Positions 16,156 through 25,590 are shown, numbered from the stretch's first letter. The stretch is 64,000 bases of DNA from Dictyobacter kobayashii (GCF_003967555.1 NZ_BIFS01000001.1:4092001-4156000), one strand, 5' to 3'. Notes: generated by a model not told the origin, from the sequence alone. Program-made: numbers and translations.

Positions 16156-18129
16156 CTAATTATGCCGCTTTGCCAGTCGGCGTATGGATTCTGGACTGAC
16201 CCCGTATTGCCTGGCAACCTGCCTCAGAGACAATCCCGCATCTAATAGCGCAAGAGCGCCTTCACGTTCCGCCAGGGTGAGTTTCTGGCTTGTCTGTAGC
16301 TCAATGCCCTCACTCAGAGCCACACGACGTATCGTTTCGCGAGAGGTACCCAGGATGTCAGCGACCTGGCGAAGGGACATCTTATCCTCACTTAACAGGC
16401 GTACGACCTCCGGCCGCTGCCCAGGCTCCAGGCCAGTTAAGGGCGGTGGCAGGTTTCTCTTTGTTCTCTCGAGCTTGGGAGGAAAGAAATCAGATCGTAG
16501 CCATAAGCTATTGTCACGTTGTTCCCAGCGTCCACTGTTTTCTAAGCCCAGGGTAAGTGCCGGGAGCATATTGGCACGTGGCAGAAGACCGATGATAATA
16601 GCCCGTTCGAGATCATATACTAATCCCCCGGTCATGAGAAGCGACCACACAATATCACGGCGTTCTTCAGCAAGTGCCTCACTCCAATATCCGGCTATAT
16701 TGACCAGCGTTTCACCCGCAGCAATTGCCGCCTGCGTTGACTCCTCAGCGTTACTTTCGATAATCACAGGCAGAGAAAACAACTCTGAAAGAATATCCTC
16801 CATCTTTGTATCAAGATCGTTTTCAGTGATATAGCCCTTGGTAAAGAGCGTTACCAGGCGTTTTTGCTCAGTTTCTAAATCAGCACGACGTTCTTTAATC
16901 TGATCAGTAGACTCGTCTTTATGCTTGGCATCGGATGAACACTGCCTGGCAATTGCATTTCGCCAGGATTCTGGCAGGTCGATGCTGCGGAGAATGTCGC
17001 CAAACTGGTAAATGACCGTTGACTCTCTAATCGAAAGCGGTTCGGGTATGGAACAATCAAGCTTTCTTACGACACTGGAGTCTTGATAATACGGTATCCC
17101 ATTAGGCAATATTATACGCAGTGGACGCCGACACGCAGCGCAGACAATAATACGGCTGAACTCATGCGGACGACGTTGCGCGCCCTTTGTAGGGCGCCGG
17201 TATTGACTGGCTTTTGTCTCAATCATCTTTTGCCATAGATCATAAGACCACGCAGCCTGATGTTTCCCTTCGACCAGTTCACCAGAAGGTGTATCGATTG
17301 TTCCATAACTGGAGCCGGGCGCGAACTCGCGAGGGAACCAGGAACGCCGTATACCTGCTACAGTATCCTTGGTCAGTAGACGTTCACCAAATCGAGCAGT
17401 ACGCGACAAGTAGCTATCTAACTCATCCGCAATCGCTCTATCCGTCCATCCTTGTGCAGCCAGTTCACCAATACGCACAAGCGCAGGAAATGTTATTGGA
17501 TCAGGGCGGACAGGAGTACGGGGAGGGCGCCAGGTCGAAGGAGCTCCATCTGGCGCTTTTTGATATTCGGGGGGAAGATATCCGAACATCACATTGCCAT
17601 TATGGTACCCCTCACGTGCGCGGTCTTCTTTCCCGTCAATTGTACGCTTAGAAAGCTGGCGAACATATGCGGCATTCATTTGCGTGTCCACGGCAAATGC
17701 CACATCAAAACCGTCTTGCTGTACTTTATCTATGTCCCAAAGGCCATCCGAAGTTGCCCACCAGACGCGAGCACTGCGCAGGCGAGAAAGAGATGTGTAT
17801 GCGGACACAGTGTTACGTGCCCATCGGTTATTTACATAGCACAAAACAACCTGAAACTGTTTGCTTTCTGCATCGTTGAGCAACTGAGCAAAGACAGGGC
17901 GGCGCTCTATTTCCTCGTGTTTAGCACTCTGTTCTGGTTCCTCATACCAATGAACAACTTTCCATCCTTTGCGCTCTGCAAACTCTACGATCCGCCGCCT
18001 CTGAGTTGCTATCGTGGTAGGATCTTGCATTTCAGAGCTATAGCGGACGTACCCCACAACGATACTTCCCGGTCCAGGTTCACCTACCGTCTGATAGATA
18101 CGATCATGATGAGATTTTTGACGCGGCAT
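16156..18129 (-). CDS. Large serine recombinase
   Basis: Site-specific recombinase of the integrase/transposase type, 657 residues. Residues 22-170 are the resolvase catalytic domain with YVRYSSEMQ (R29, nucleophile S31) and the R-rich EERRPVF-like segment near 77-80; the recombinase domain follows (GELAAQGWTDRAIADELDSY...), then a degenerate zinc ribbon starting at CAAC, a charged coiled coil (about 400-450), and two C-terminal helix-turn-helix motifs (LRQVADILGTSRETIRR and LRQVARQYGVSPESIRR). The HTH pair is unusual for phage-type enzymes. The gene ends 65 bases from a tRNA-Asp gene and is transcribed toward it, as expected for an integrated element. No other mobility genes are next to it. 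Confidence 0.93.
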   Translation of the reverse strand: MPRQKSHHDRIYQTVGEPGPGSIVVGYVRYSSEMQDPTTIATQRRRIVEFAERKGWKVVHWYEEPEQSAKHEEIERRPVFAQLLNDAESKQFQVVLCYVNNRWARNTVSAYTSLSRLRSARVWWATSDGLWDIDKVQQDGFDVAFAVDTQMNAAYVRQLSKRTIDGKEDRAREGYHNGNVMFGYLPPEYQKAPDGAPSTWRPPRTPVRPDPITFPALVRIGELAAQGWTDRAIADELDSYLSRTARFGERLLTKDTVAGIRRSWFPREFAPGSSYGTIDTPSGELVEGKHQAAWSYDLWQKMIETKASQYRRPTKGAQRRPHEFSRIIVCAACRRPLRIILPNGIPYYQDSSVVRKLDCSIPEPLSIRESTVIYQFGDILRSIDLPESWRNAIARQCSSDAKHKDESTDQIKERRADLETEQKRLVTLFTKGYITENDLDTKMEDILSELFSLPVIIESNAEESTQAAIAAGETLVNIAGYWSEALAEERRDIVWSLLMTGGLVYDLERAIIIGLLPRANMLPALTLGLENSGRWEQRDNSLWLRSDFFPPKLERTKRNLPPPLTGLEPGQRPEVVRLLSEDKMSLRQVADILGTSRETIRRVALSEGIELQTSQKLTLAEREGALALLDAGLSLRQVARQYGVSPESIRRLAKRHN

Positions 18130-18365
18130 CAGTTCCCTACCTTCCGCTCACTTGAACGGCGAACGTATCCAACAGTAATCACTATGGAATTGCCTGAATA
18201 GTTAGGTTGCATTATGCGCTCCTTTGATGTTTAATTTCTCGAACTGATATGGTAAAGGGAGATTTTCTATAATGTAGGTTTTTTCCTTGCGATAACGCAT
18301 CATGATATGAGCAAGTATTTCGCAGGATGCAACAGGGAAGAAAGATGCCTTCCTTCCCTGCACCG

Positions 18366-18605
18366 TTATTCAGATACAGGACTATAGGTGAGATAATCAA
18401 AGATATCATCATCTTTTTGGAGTTTTGTATGAAACGCCTCTGGAACGGATTTGCTCCATGAGATGAGCACAAAGCCGTCATTGGCCTTTGGCGTGATGCC
18501 GTAGAGTGTCACCTTGATCCCCTCGTCCCGCCAGTCCTCAAACTCTTCCACAATCGTCTCAAGGTATCGTTTTGAACACAACACTAGCATGGTGGTCGAA
18601 GGCAT
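18366..18605 (-). CDS. Hypothetical 79-residue protein upstream of the recombinase
   Basis: No family recognised. Start ATG 18605 is firmly set by AAAGGAGG eight bases before it; the longer frame to 18692 has no such site. Sequence is mixed alpha/beta with a CSKRYLETIVEEFEDW helix and a GFVLISWSKSVPEAF strand pair, acidic at the end. It lies on the same strand as the recombinase, 236 bases upstream, so it may be an accessory gene of that element. The gap 18130-18365 shows nothing identifiable. Confidence 0.6.
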   Translation of the reverse strand: MPSTTMLVLCSKRYLETIVEEFEDWRDEGIKVTLYGITPKANDGFVLISWSKSVPEAFHTKLQKDDDIFDYLTYSPVSE

Positions 18606-19010
18606 TAGTATTGGCCTCCTTTGATGGTATCTGTGAATGTCGAATGACCAGGCTGTAAGATGGTGCTCATAGATGTCTCTTTCTTGACTCACGGCATCTC
18701 ATGAGCATACAATCTCATGGGGCTTGACTGTTCATTTGAATGAGTGTGACTGGTCCTGGTAAGCTGGTTCCGTGTGCAAGACGGAGCCAGTTCTTTATAC
18801 TCCTTCCTGATTTTTAGCTGTGAGGCAAATAGTAATGAACCTCCCCTCTTATGGCTAAAAACTTTTTATAGCAACATTGTTATGATAATTTATAAAGTTA
18901 GGAAAATCAATAGTTTTTTTGCTAATTTTTACAATATTTTACAATTATCGCGAATAGCTTTACAATTGTGCTAAGATATGGACAAAAAGTATTTTGTCTT
19001 AGGAGTAATT
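18606..19010. other. Gene-free stretch
   Basis: About 400 bases between two divergent small genes, A/T rich toward the right. It should hold both promoters. I see no convincing gene, RNA or repeat. Confidence 0.5.
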
Positions 19011-19217
19011 ATGTCCAGGTTGAGAGAGCTTCGTATCAAGGCTGCACTAAATATTTCTGCACTTAACCGCCTATCTGGTGTGTCACGTCCAACGCTTGAA
19101 AAAATGGAAAAGGACGAGCCGGTACGAGCTGACCTTGCGTCCGCTGTTTGCCGTGTATTATCAGAAAAGCTAGGGTACGAAGTTACCCTTGAGGGTGCAG
19201 AAATCAAGGTACTGTGA
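19011..19217 (+). CDS. XRE-type helix-turn-helix protein, 68 residues
   Basis: Single Cro/C1-type DNA-binding domain: LRELRIKAALNISALNRLSGVSRPTLEKMEKDE is the classic helix-turn-helix, followed by a short tail with LGYEVTLEGAEIKVL. ATG 19011 is preceded by TAGGAG at seven bases, so I prefer it to the frame start at 18978. Stand-alone domains of this size are typical of element-borne or toxin-antitoxin regulators; no toxin gene is adjacent. Probably part of the recombinase element. Confidence 0.8.
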   Translation: MSRLRELRIKAALNISALNRLSGVSRPTLEKMEKDEPVRADLASAVCRVLSEKLGYEVTLEGAEIKVL

Positions 19218-19451
19218 AGGAATCGATCTATATACTATATTGAAGTCAAACTAATGAAAGGCCTTGTTTCATCTCTAATGGATGTGGATACTATAAAATT
19301 GTTATATTGTTATGTCTAATGTTTAATTCTTGAAAAAGCAGCAAGGGAATGACCAGGCCGCTACAAAAACTGGGGGCAAAAATGGGGCCAGAAACTTTCA
19401 ACATAGGTTATTAAGACTCGATTTACTTAGACAAAATTAATAGGCCAATCC

Positions 19452-19560
19452 GTCTGGGAGGACAATCGAGGCAAGTGGAAGTCGTTGGAAAAGGGGACTG
19501 TGAGTAGTTCAAATTCTCTCACCCCGACTAACATGAAGATTGGAAGCAGGACCATAAAAC
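19452..19560 (+). other. tRNA-like remnant with hairpin, possible attachment-site scar
   Basis: GTCTGGG (19452-19458) and CCCCGAC (19522-19528) pair at six of seven positions 77 bases apart, and GAGTAGTTCAAATTCTCTC resembles a T arm with one extra base. D and anticodon arms cannot be drawn, so this is not a working tRNA. A hairpin (GGAAGC.../GCTTCC) follows at about 19541-19568, as after a real tRNA. It could be a tRNA 3' end captured or left by an integrating element. The rest of 19218-19878 shows nothing coding. Confidence 0.3.
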
Positions 19561-19878
19561 CCGCTTCCAGCTTTATTTTATAGGAACAATCAGAAAACAC
19601 AATCAAAAAGAAAACCGATCAGACAAATATGTGAATGGAAGATAGAATTGGCCAAATCCAGAAAGGTATTTGGCTGGCATAGCAGCAATGAGAGGAGTGT
19701 TTGGTCGCCATTCCTCCCATTCCAGAGAAATCTTGCTACCCGACCGTTCTAGCTAAATGCGCAGGGACATGGTATCAAAGAAATAGACATAGCGATGCTC
19801 AGGGATAGAAAAGAGATTGACATACCTGCTCGCTTAACTCTACATTCATGATAGATACGCGAGAAAGCGAGAGAAACG

Positions 19879-20424
19879 ATGTCATCTGATCAAACTGGTC
19901 ATCAAAAGCGCATAAAATTAATCTTCTACACATGTCTATTTACCAGCATTTTTAGCATTGTGGTATTTCTTGTCCTGTATGCTCCTATTGTCAACCAATT
20001 TTTTCGTCAGCCATCAGCGTCGCAATCAGTTTCTCCATCAAATCGCTACCCAGCGTTCCTTGTGTCCGCACCGTCTGTAACCCCACAGGTTCGACCTCCA
20101 TATACAGCGCTAACCGTGTTTAGCGCTTTTCGCACCAAGGACAGGCATGTGAGCGGTATCAATTATAGTTATGGTTGGGCATGCTGCGTCACCTATCAAC
20201 CTGAAGGAAAGCTTATTGGCTGGCAGGAGTCATATGGCGTGGAACTTGAAATCGCGACATTTGCCACTTCTGCTGAGGCCAAAACGGATGCCAGCGATCT
20301 GTTAAAACACTCAGTGGGATATTCGGTCTACGTCAGAAATTTATGCCTCTTCTTTTATGATCATTCCATCTCAAAAGACCAGTTTACTGGCTATTCTACT
20401 GTTTTGTCGGCGGTATGTTTATAA
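19879..20424 (+). CDS. Hypothetical membrane-anchored protein, 181 residues
   Basis: One N-terminal hydrophobic helix (LIFYTCLFTSIFSIVVFLVLY, about residues 14-34) then a Ser/Pro-rich spacer and a soluble domain with a WACC pair and further cysteines near the end. It looks like an extracytoplasmic domain tethered by a signal anchor. No family recognised. GAGAAACG-type purines precede the ATG. It stands alone among small orphan genes of the accessory stretch. Confidence 0.6.
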   Translation: MSSDQTGHQKRIKLIFYTCLFTSIFSIVVFLVLYAPIVNQFFRQPSASQSVSPSNRYPAFLVSAPSVTPQVRPPYTALTVFSAFRTKDRHVSGINYSYGWACCVTYQPEGKLIGWQESYGVELEIATFATSAEAKTDASDLLKHSVGYSVYVRNLCLFFYDHSISKDQFTGYSTVLSAVCL

Positions 20425-20594
20425 CTTTGTATCCATGCCATGCTCCTCTGCCACATATCTGTCTGCTGCTCAATCGGCGGCAGCTCCCAGCACCTTCTCT
20501 TTGCTTTGATTGCTATCGTTTTCCCTATAGGCACCTCCACTATTGCTTACGAAACGTGTACTATACAGATGAATGTGTATGAATGGAGCATCTC

Positions 20595-20786
20595 ATGAAA
20601 TTTATGCCTAAAAACCCAACAATAGGTATTATTATAGGCCTCTTTATCGCTTGGGCCGCCGTTTTTTGCACGATTGTGTATAACCTTCAATTCCCTACTT
20701 TTTCCATGCTTGCTTGCATACTTATCGAGCTTCTTGGTCTAGCAATAGTCGTGTACTACAGCCTCCAGGCAATGAACAATCGTTAA
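20595..20786 (+). CDS. Small two-helix membrane protein, 63 residues
   Basis: Two hydrophobic segments (IGIIIGLFIAWAAVFCTIVY and FSMLACILIELLGLAIVVYY) separated by a short loop. ATG 20595 has GGAG at 20585-20588 upstream, which favours it over ATG 20583. Function unknown. Confidence 0.6.
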   Translation: MKFMPKNPTIGIIIGLFIAWAAVFCTIVYNLQFPTFSMLACILIELLGLAIVVYYSLQAMNNR

Positions 20787-20843
20787 GTTTTTACTTGTGT
20801 GAGATATGCTTATTGGGATCAAGGGAAGGCCCGGGAGGCTTGA

Positions 20844-20960
20844 ACGTTGGGAACCCTGCTGGGTGACGAGGTGTTGGCGATGGCACTGCTCGATTGGCTG
20901 CTTTATCATGCGAAGGTCATTGCCATCAGTGGGCGCAGTTACCCACGTATAAAGATATAG
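20844..20960 (+). pseudogene. IS21 IstB ATPase, C-terminal remnant
   Basis: The frame LLGDEVLAMALLDWLLYHAKVIAISGRSY followed by a stop is the end of an IstB-type helper ATPase, where intact proteins have the DRLLHHA...GESYR ending. Nothing of the ATP-binding part or of IstA remains. It is a scar of an IS21-family insertion. Confidence 0.65.
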
Positions 20961-20978
20961 TGAGAAAGAGAGTATATC

Positions 20979-21800
20979 ATGTCATATAGCGAGCAATACA
21001 CAACTGCGCGCGACAACCTTCTGGCCCAGGTTACCAAAGCATTGCAAGAAGATGTGCGTTTTGTTGCTGCATGGCTTGCTGGCAGCTTTGGACGCGGCGA
21101 ACAGGATCAGTTCAGTGATCTTGATTTACACGTTATCGTTGGCGATGCTTATAGTGATAGCCTTTGCGCAAGGCCCTGGCGCGAGGCTGGTCGTACAACT
21201 GATGAGCGGCTAGCGCTCTTCAAACAATTCGGTACCCCTTCAATTATCTATGATGCGCACCATAACGCACCAGCAGGAGGGACATTCACGTATGTACTCT
21301 ATGCAGAGTCAGCCGTCAATATTGATTGGATTATGCTTCCACAGAATGGAGCACAACGCGAACATGACTCCTTGCTCCTCTTTGATAAAGTTGGCATTCC
21401 GTTGGAAAAACCAGAGGAGCCTGAGACCCATGGGGAGAGAATTGAGCGCATCAGCAAAGATGTAAGTGGCTTTTGGATGTTCGCCACTGCCAGTATCCTG
21501 AACCTCGACCGCCACGACTTTTTAAGCTTTCACGCGTGCCTTGTAATTATGAATCTTGCCATCCTTGAAGTCCGAGCTGCACTTAAAGGAGAGAAGCAGA
21601 AGTATCTGAGCAACCTCTATTCTGCATCATATGCTACCTGGGAGGAACAGGTGACAGCTTTGCTCCGTCTCTGTGATGAAATGGAAGAGCTGATGCCTGC
21701 TGTGGTAGAGATAGGAGGCTACGTGCCTTTTTCTCCACGTGCGGCTGTGGAGAAGCGGCTTGCAATATTAAATGAGGTAAAACCTTCGGAAAAAAGATAA
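20979..21800 (+). CDS. Nucleotidyltransferase-fold protein (aminoglycoside adenylyltransferase-like)
   Basis: The N-terminal domain has the polymerase-beta-type motif G35-S36 in AGSFGRGEQDQFSDLDLHV with metal ligands D47 and D49, after which a helical C-terminal domain follows (273 residues overall). This layout fits kanamycin/streptomycin-type adenylyltransferases and many uncharacterised relatives, so it may transfer AMP to a small molecule; substrate unknown. GAGAAAGAGAG precedes the ATG. On the minus strand just downstream (21719-21913) is a possible decayed gene, not called. Confidence 0.78.
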   Translation: MSYSEQYTTARDNLLAQVTKALQEDVRFVAAWLAGSFGRGEQDQFSDLDLHVIVGDAYSDSLCARPWREAGRTTDERLALFKQFGTPSIIYDAHHNAPAGGTFTYVLYAESAVNIDWIMLPQNGAQREHDSLLLFDKVGIPLEKPEEPETHGERIERISKDVSGFWMFATASILNLDRHDFLSFHACLVIMNLAILEVRAALKGEKQKYLSNLYSASYATWEEQVTALLRLCDEMEELMPAVVEIGGYVPFSPRAAVEKRLAILNEVKPSEKR

Positions 21801-22073
21801 ATATCCTGAGGTAGCGCATAGTGTAATATCGGGTTGAAGCTTGCCTGTTCTTCAGCTGTATTAACATCCCATAAAGTTGCCATACTAGCAAGATGTTCGC
21901 CAGCTCCTATCATCTCATCGTTAGATAGCGGATAGCTTCATCACGAGCAAAAGGTCCTTTGTTCTTGCATTGGTTGATCCAATTTAGTACAGTGTTATGG
22001 GGTTTTGGGGCTATTTCAAAATCGGAACAGAGATCGTGAATGAATGATCCTTTAGATGGGATAAGGGCAGTTC

Positions 22074-23372
22074 ATGGGTAAAAATATTGTCGTACCTGCT
22101 TCGCGCATATTCGGTTGGCGCAAGCTTTTCTTGTCCGTACTCGTAGCTGTGCTGGTCACAGCTATACTCGCGTTTAGCCCGGGGCAGGTAACAGCCCTGG
22201 CCCATGTAGAGCGTACGGCTAACACGTTCGCGGGATGTCAGATCTTCCCTTCTAACAATATCTGGAACCAGGATATTTCTGCTTTGCCAGTTGCTGCCAA
22301 CTCTGCTAATTATATGGCCAGCATTGGTTTGAATAATCATCTTGATGGTTCCTTTGGCTCTGGCCAATGGGCCGGCTCCCCCCTTGGTTTTCCTTACTCT
22401 GTTGTCCCTGCCGGTCAGCCGACAGTTCCTGTGAGCTTTACTTATGCGAGCGAGAGCGATCCTGGTCCCTATCCCATCCCGCCAAACGCACCCATCGAAG
22501 GTGGCGCACAAAGCAGCGGGGACCGCCATGTCATTGTTCTCAATAGCGGCACCTGTAAACTCTATGAGACCTATTCCAGCTATCCACAACCCGATGGTAG
22601 CTGGAAAGCCGGCAGTGGTGCCATCTGGGATCTGAATTCCAACGCCCTGCGTCCCCAGGGCTGGACCTCGGCCGATGCTGCTGGTCTACCTATGTTCGCC
22701 GGTTTCGCCCGCTATGATGAAATTGTCGCTGGCGTGATCACCCACGCGCTCCGTTTTACCGTGAACCAGACGCAGCAGGCCTATATCTGGCCCGCCCGCC
22801 ACTACGCGTCATCAAATACCAACCCCAATCTGCCTCCTATGGGTCTGCGTCTGCGCCTCAAGGCCAGCTTCGACATCTCTCCCTATTCCCCGCAGACGCG
22901 CATCATCCTCACAGCCCTCCAGCACTATGGCATGATTGTCGCCGATAATGGCTCTTGCTGCTTTATCTCTGGCACTCATGATGATCGCTGGAACAATCCT
23001 GATGTGCTCGAACTTAGAAATGTTCTCCTCTCCAATTTCGATGTGGTCGACGAATCCTCGCTGGAGATCAGCCCGGACTCTGCCGAGGCGCGTTCCTCTT
23101 CACCTGCAACCGCATCGCCGAGCCCAACGCCCACTCCAGCAAAGCGCCCTACCGCTACATCGTCACATGTAAGAGTATCGATTGAGATGCCGGTAGCCTC
23201 GCCGACTCCTGTCATGCTTGCCCCGGATCAAAAGAAACAACAGCCTGGGGTCGCTCATGTCAAAGAGCAACAAAATTGGATGTACATGGCCATTCCTGTC
23301 GCTGGCGTTATGCTGCTGCTTGGCGGTTTCTGGTGGCGTCGACGTCAACTACGCAGTGTGAAACGAGAATAA
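22074..23372 (+). CDS. Secreted, C-terminally anchored hypothetical protein
   Basis: 432 residues with an N-terminal signal (LFLSVLVAVLVTAILAF, about 19-35), an extracytoplasmic domain of some 280 residues rich in Trp, Asn and Pro (FPSNNIWNQDISALPV, GGAQSSGDRHVIVL, WTSADAAGLPMFAGFARYDEI), a Ser/Thr/Pro linker, and a C-terminal helix (MYMAIPVAGVMLLLGGFWW) followed by arginines. The topology is that of a cell-surface protein. The core domain resembles proteins of unknown function found in soil bacteria with large genomes; I cannot assign an enzyme. GATGGGATAAGGG-type purines precede the start. Confidence 0.75.
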   Translation: MGKNIVVPASRIFGWRKLFLSVLVAVLVTAILAFSPGQVTALAHVERTANTFAGCQIFPSNNIWNQDISALPVAANSANYMASIGLNNHLDGSFGSGQWAGSPLGFPYSVVPAGQPTVPVSFTYASESDPGPYPIPPNAPIEGGAQSSGDRHVIVLNSGTCKLYETYSSYPQPDGSWKAGSGAIWDLNSNALRPQGWTSADAAGLPMFAGFARYDEIVAGVITHALRFTVNQTQQAYIWPARHYASSNTNPNLPPMGLRLRLKASFDISPYSPQTRIILTALQHYGMIVADNGSCCFISGTHDDRWNNPDVLELRNVLLSNFDVVDESSLEISPDSAEARSSSPATASPSPTPTPAKRPTATSSHVRVSIEMPVASPTPVMLAPDQKKQQPGVAHVKEQQNWMYMAIPVAGVMLLLGGFWWRRRQLRSVKRE

Positions 23373-23515
23373 TAATGATAATGGAGGAGGATTCACTGGG
23401 TGGTGTACCCCTTCCATGGGGTAAGTGGGTCGATGGGCTGGTTGATGACGTGGTAGATGTACGGGTTGCGCAGGCAGTCGTATGATGAATCTATCCAATC
23501 ACCCTGTGAGCGATG

Positions 23516-23641
23516 CTAGGAGCCTGGAAGCCAGACCTGTACCGTCTTATCGGAGCTACCTGAGGCGATGCGCTTACTATCCGGAGACCAGGCGAGCGCG
23601 TTTACCCGATCGGAATGACCAGAATAGATATTGTACCAGGT
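23516..23641 (-). pseudogene. WD40 repeat remnant
   Basis: Frame reads YSGHSDRVNALAWSPDSKRI then ASGSSDKTVQVW and stops: one complete WD40 blade with GH and a VW terminus, the usual ending of WD40 beta-propeller proteins. An in-frame stop precedes it, so only the last blade survives. Such proteins (often kinase fusions) are abundant in Ktedonobacteria. Confidence 0.7.
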
Positions 23642-23982
23642 ACGTTACATCGCAACCTGTCTGGCTAAGATGGCCTGTTATGTAGCTGGAGGTCCCGACT
23701 TTTACAGCCTAGAGGATGCCGCCCAGGATCAATATCTGAGCTTAATGGTCCAGCAGTCCTTGAAAACCCATGAACCGGTCAAAACCAGCACACAATCCTG
23801 GGCATTGGCACATTAAGCCTGCGTAAACTGTAAGCATGTCGATACAAATATAGTGTTTTTCAGCCGTCATGAATATTAGTCGATAAATGTGCCTGCATTG
23901 CTTCAACTATTTTATTTCCTGCTACGTGATAAAAGTGAATTCAACATTAAAAAACAAATGAAAAAAACTTTTAAGGAGCGAT

Positions 23983-24099
23983 ATGTTTTATATAGGTTCA
24001 GTATTCACCCTGCTACGGATAGCAATATTAGTAATACTGGCTATTGTTATCCTCATAAGCTGTATAGCTTTTTTATGGTTCCGCTCTAAACACAGATAG
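23983..24099 (+). CDS. 38-residue single-helix membrane peptide
   Basis: Short open frame from ATG 23983 with AAGGAG five bases before it. It encodes MFYIGSVFTLLRIAILVILA followed by more hydrophobic residues and a charged FRSKHR end: one transmembrane helix with a basic cytoplasmic tail. Strong ribosome site and clear topology suggest a real gene, although only 38 residues long. A hairpin follows at 24157. Type I toxin or small regulatory subunit are both possible. Confidence 0.5.
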   Translation: MFYIGSVFTLLRIAILVILAIVILISCIAFLWFRSKHR

Positions 24100-24156
24100 C
24101 ATTGATGAAATTTACTGTCGATTTTTTCCACACTTGAATCTCCTGTAATAAAATCA

Positions 24157-24199
24157 TCAGATGACTGCTTGCCACTTTTATGGATGAGCAGTCATCTGA
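24157..24199. terminator. Hairpin between small peptide and phospholipase genes
   Basis: Perfect 13 bp stem (24157-24169, 24187-24199), with an outer CCACACTT/AAGTGTGG extension. It can serve both converging genes. Confidence 0.65.
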
Positions 24200-24228
24200 A
24201 GTGTGGGTGAGTGAAGCAGATTGGTTTG

Positions 24229-25590
24229 TTATGGGCAGGTCCTGATTGGGAGCGTTACTGGCGGGACTGGTGGCGCCGCAAAGTTCAGATCGTCTCCGAT
24301 ACTCGCTACCTGTAGCTCTCGCTTGCTCAATAGAGATGGGTTGGGACCTAAAAAAGTCTCCTCGGCGAACTTGAGGGTACTGGTGAGATCGTAGCGTCGG
24401 TGGCTGATGGTATGGTGGGCGAAAGGTGAGATGATAAGGAGCGGTACGCGAAATCCGAAACCAATGGGTTCATCGTGTAGGGGTGGCGGCGCAACGTTAT
24501 CGTAGAAGCCACCAAAATCATCCCACGTCACGACGATCACGCTATTGGCCCAGATATTCGGGTTGCTTTCTACCGCATTGATCTGTTCACTTACCCAATT
24601 TTCTCCCTGACAAGAAGTAGATTGTCCCGGGTGCTCATTTTGCGTGTGGTCAGCAGACAGCCAGGAGAATTGTGGCAGGGTATTATTGGCAATATCCATT
24701 TGGAAACCATTCATTCTGGTGTCAATCCCATTGGGATGGGTTGCTGTGGATGGCACATTCACATCTGAAAATGAGGCCAGGAAATCGTTAGAATCAGTTG
24801 TATTGGAAACATAATATTTCCAGCTTTTGCCGAAGCTATTCATTTCAGACGCCAGCGTGGCTACCTGATTGTTAGTCCAGCAGGGTGGGGGAGAGATTGA
24901 GCCTCCAACGAATGGGGTTGTATTTGCCGCATGGGTGAAGGTCTCCACCGTTGCCTTTCCGGATGCCTGACATCCCCATATGATAGGTTCCATTCCGTTG
25001 AGCATTGGATTGTCAATCATGCTGCCAACGTATAATTGCCCTGACCTGCCTGCGACGGCATAGAGGTGATTGGGGAAGCTTGGCCCCATGACCGATGAAA
25101 ATGTGTTGTCGCCAAGCACAAAGTTATCCGCGAGTTTCCAGTAATTGGGGATTTCGCGCCGATATGCTGCGACATAACAGGCTAAGGCAGCACACAGCGT
25201 CGAGTGATTAAACTTATCCATCTGTGTACTGTCATAGTCAATATGTGCTGAACTCCAGGAGTGTTCGAAGTCAGGAAGCATGTGCCCCGTTGTATCATTA
25301 AGGGCTTGAAGCGCCACAGTTTTTTGATTCGTGCATGGCTGCGTCGTCGGCGTTGCACAGTATACTCCCTGCACATACCCATCTCGCGGGTAACGTCCAA
25401 AGTAGGCATCAAAGGAGCGATTCTCCTGCACAATATAGATAATGTGCTGGATCGGTGAGGTCTGACCAGGCGGTGGCGGTGGGTTGGACCAGGCAAAGGC
25501 ATCGCCGTTGAAAATTGCTAGCAGGAATATACTCAGAATCAGGCTATTGTGAAATAGATGCTTTGTCAACAACATGCGTTTCATTGGCAT
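24229..25590 (-). CDS. Secreted phosphoesterase, phospholipase C/acid phosphatase AcpA type
   Basis: Alkaline-phosphatase-fold esterase, 453 residues. A signal peptide covers about residues 1-33 (LILSIFLLAIFNGDAFA). The mature protein begins with the family motif HIIYIVQENRSFDAYFG, whose E56-N57 bind metal, followed by the GPSFPNHLY motif, SADHTQNEHPG and VIVVTWDDFGGFYDNVAPP near the C-terminus, which supply the remaining metal and substrate contacts. Members cleave phosphocholine or phosphate from lipids and other phosphoesters; substrate cannot be decided. It is the only gene of its unit. The A/T-rich stretch upstream (to 25850) should contain its promoter. Confidence 0.9.
   Translation of the reverse strand: MPMKRMLLTKHLFHNSLILSIFLLAIFNGDAFAWSNPPPPPGQTSPIQHIIYIVQENRSFDAYFGRYPRDGYVQGVYCATPTTQPCTNQKTVALQALNDTTGHMLPDFEHSWSSAHIDYDSTQMDKFNHSTLCAALACYVAAYRREIPNYWKLADNFVLGDNTFSSVMGPSFPNHLYAVAGRSGQLYVGSMIDNPMLNGMEPIIWGCQASGKATVETFTHAANTTPFVGGSISPPPCWTNNQVATLASEMNSFGKSWKYYVSNTTDSNDFLASFSDVNVPSTATHPNGIDTRMNGFQMDIANNTLPQFSWLSADHTQNEHPGQSTSCQGENWVSEQINAVESNPNIWANSVIVVTWDDFGGFYDNVAPPPLHDEPIGFGFRVPLLIISPFAHHTISHRRYDLTSTLKFAEETFLGPNPSLLSKRELQVASIGDDLNFAAPPVPPVTLPIRTCP

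Noticed and set aside
18212..18481. 89-codon minus-strand frame
   Set aside because: Overlaps the 79-residue gene, which has a far better ribosome site; no protein-like features.
19452..19528. Possible tRNA gene
   Set aside because: Acceptor and T-arm-like parts pair, but D and anticodon arms cannot be formed and the T stem has an extra base; kept only as a possible scar.
21719..21913. Minus-strand 64-codon frame MIGAGEHLASMATLWDVNT...
   Set aside because: Reads like protein but is preceded by stops and overlaps the end of the nucleotidyltransferase gene; too little to name, perhaps a decayed gene.
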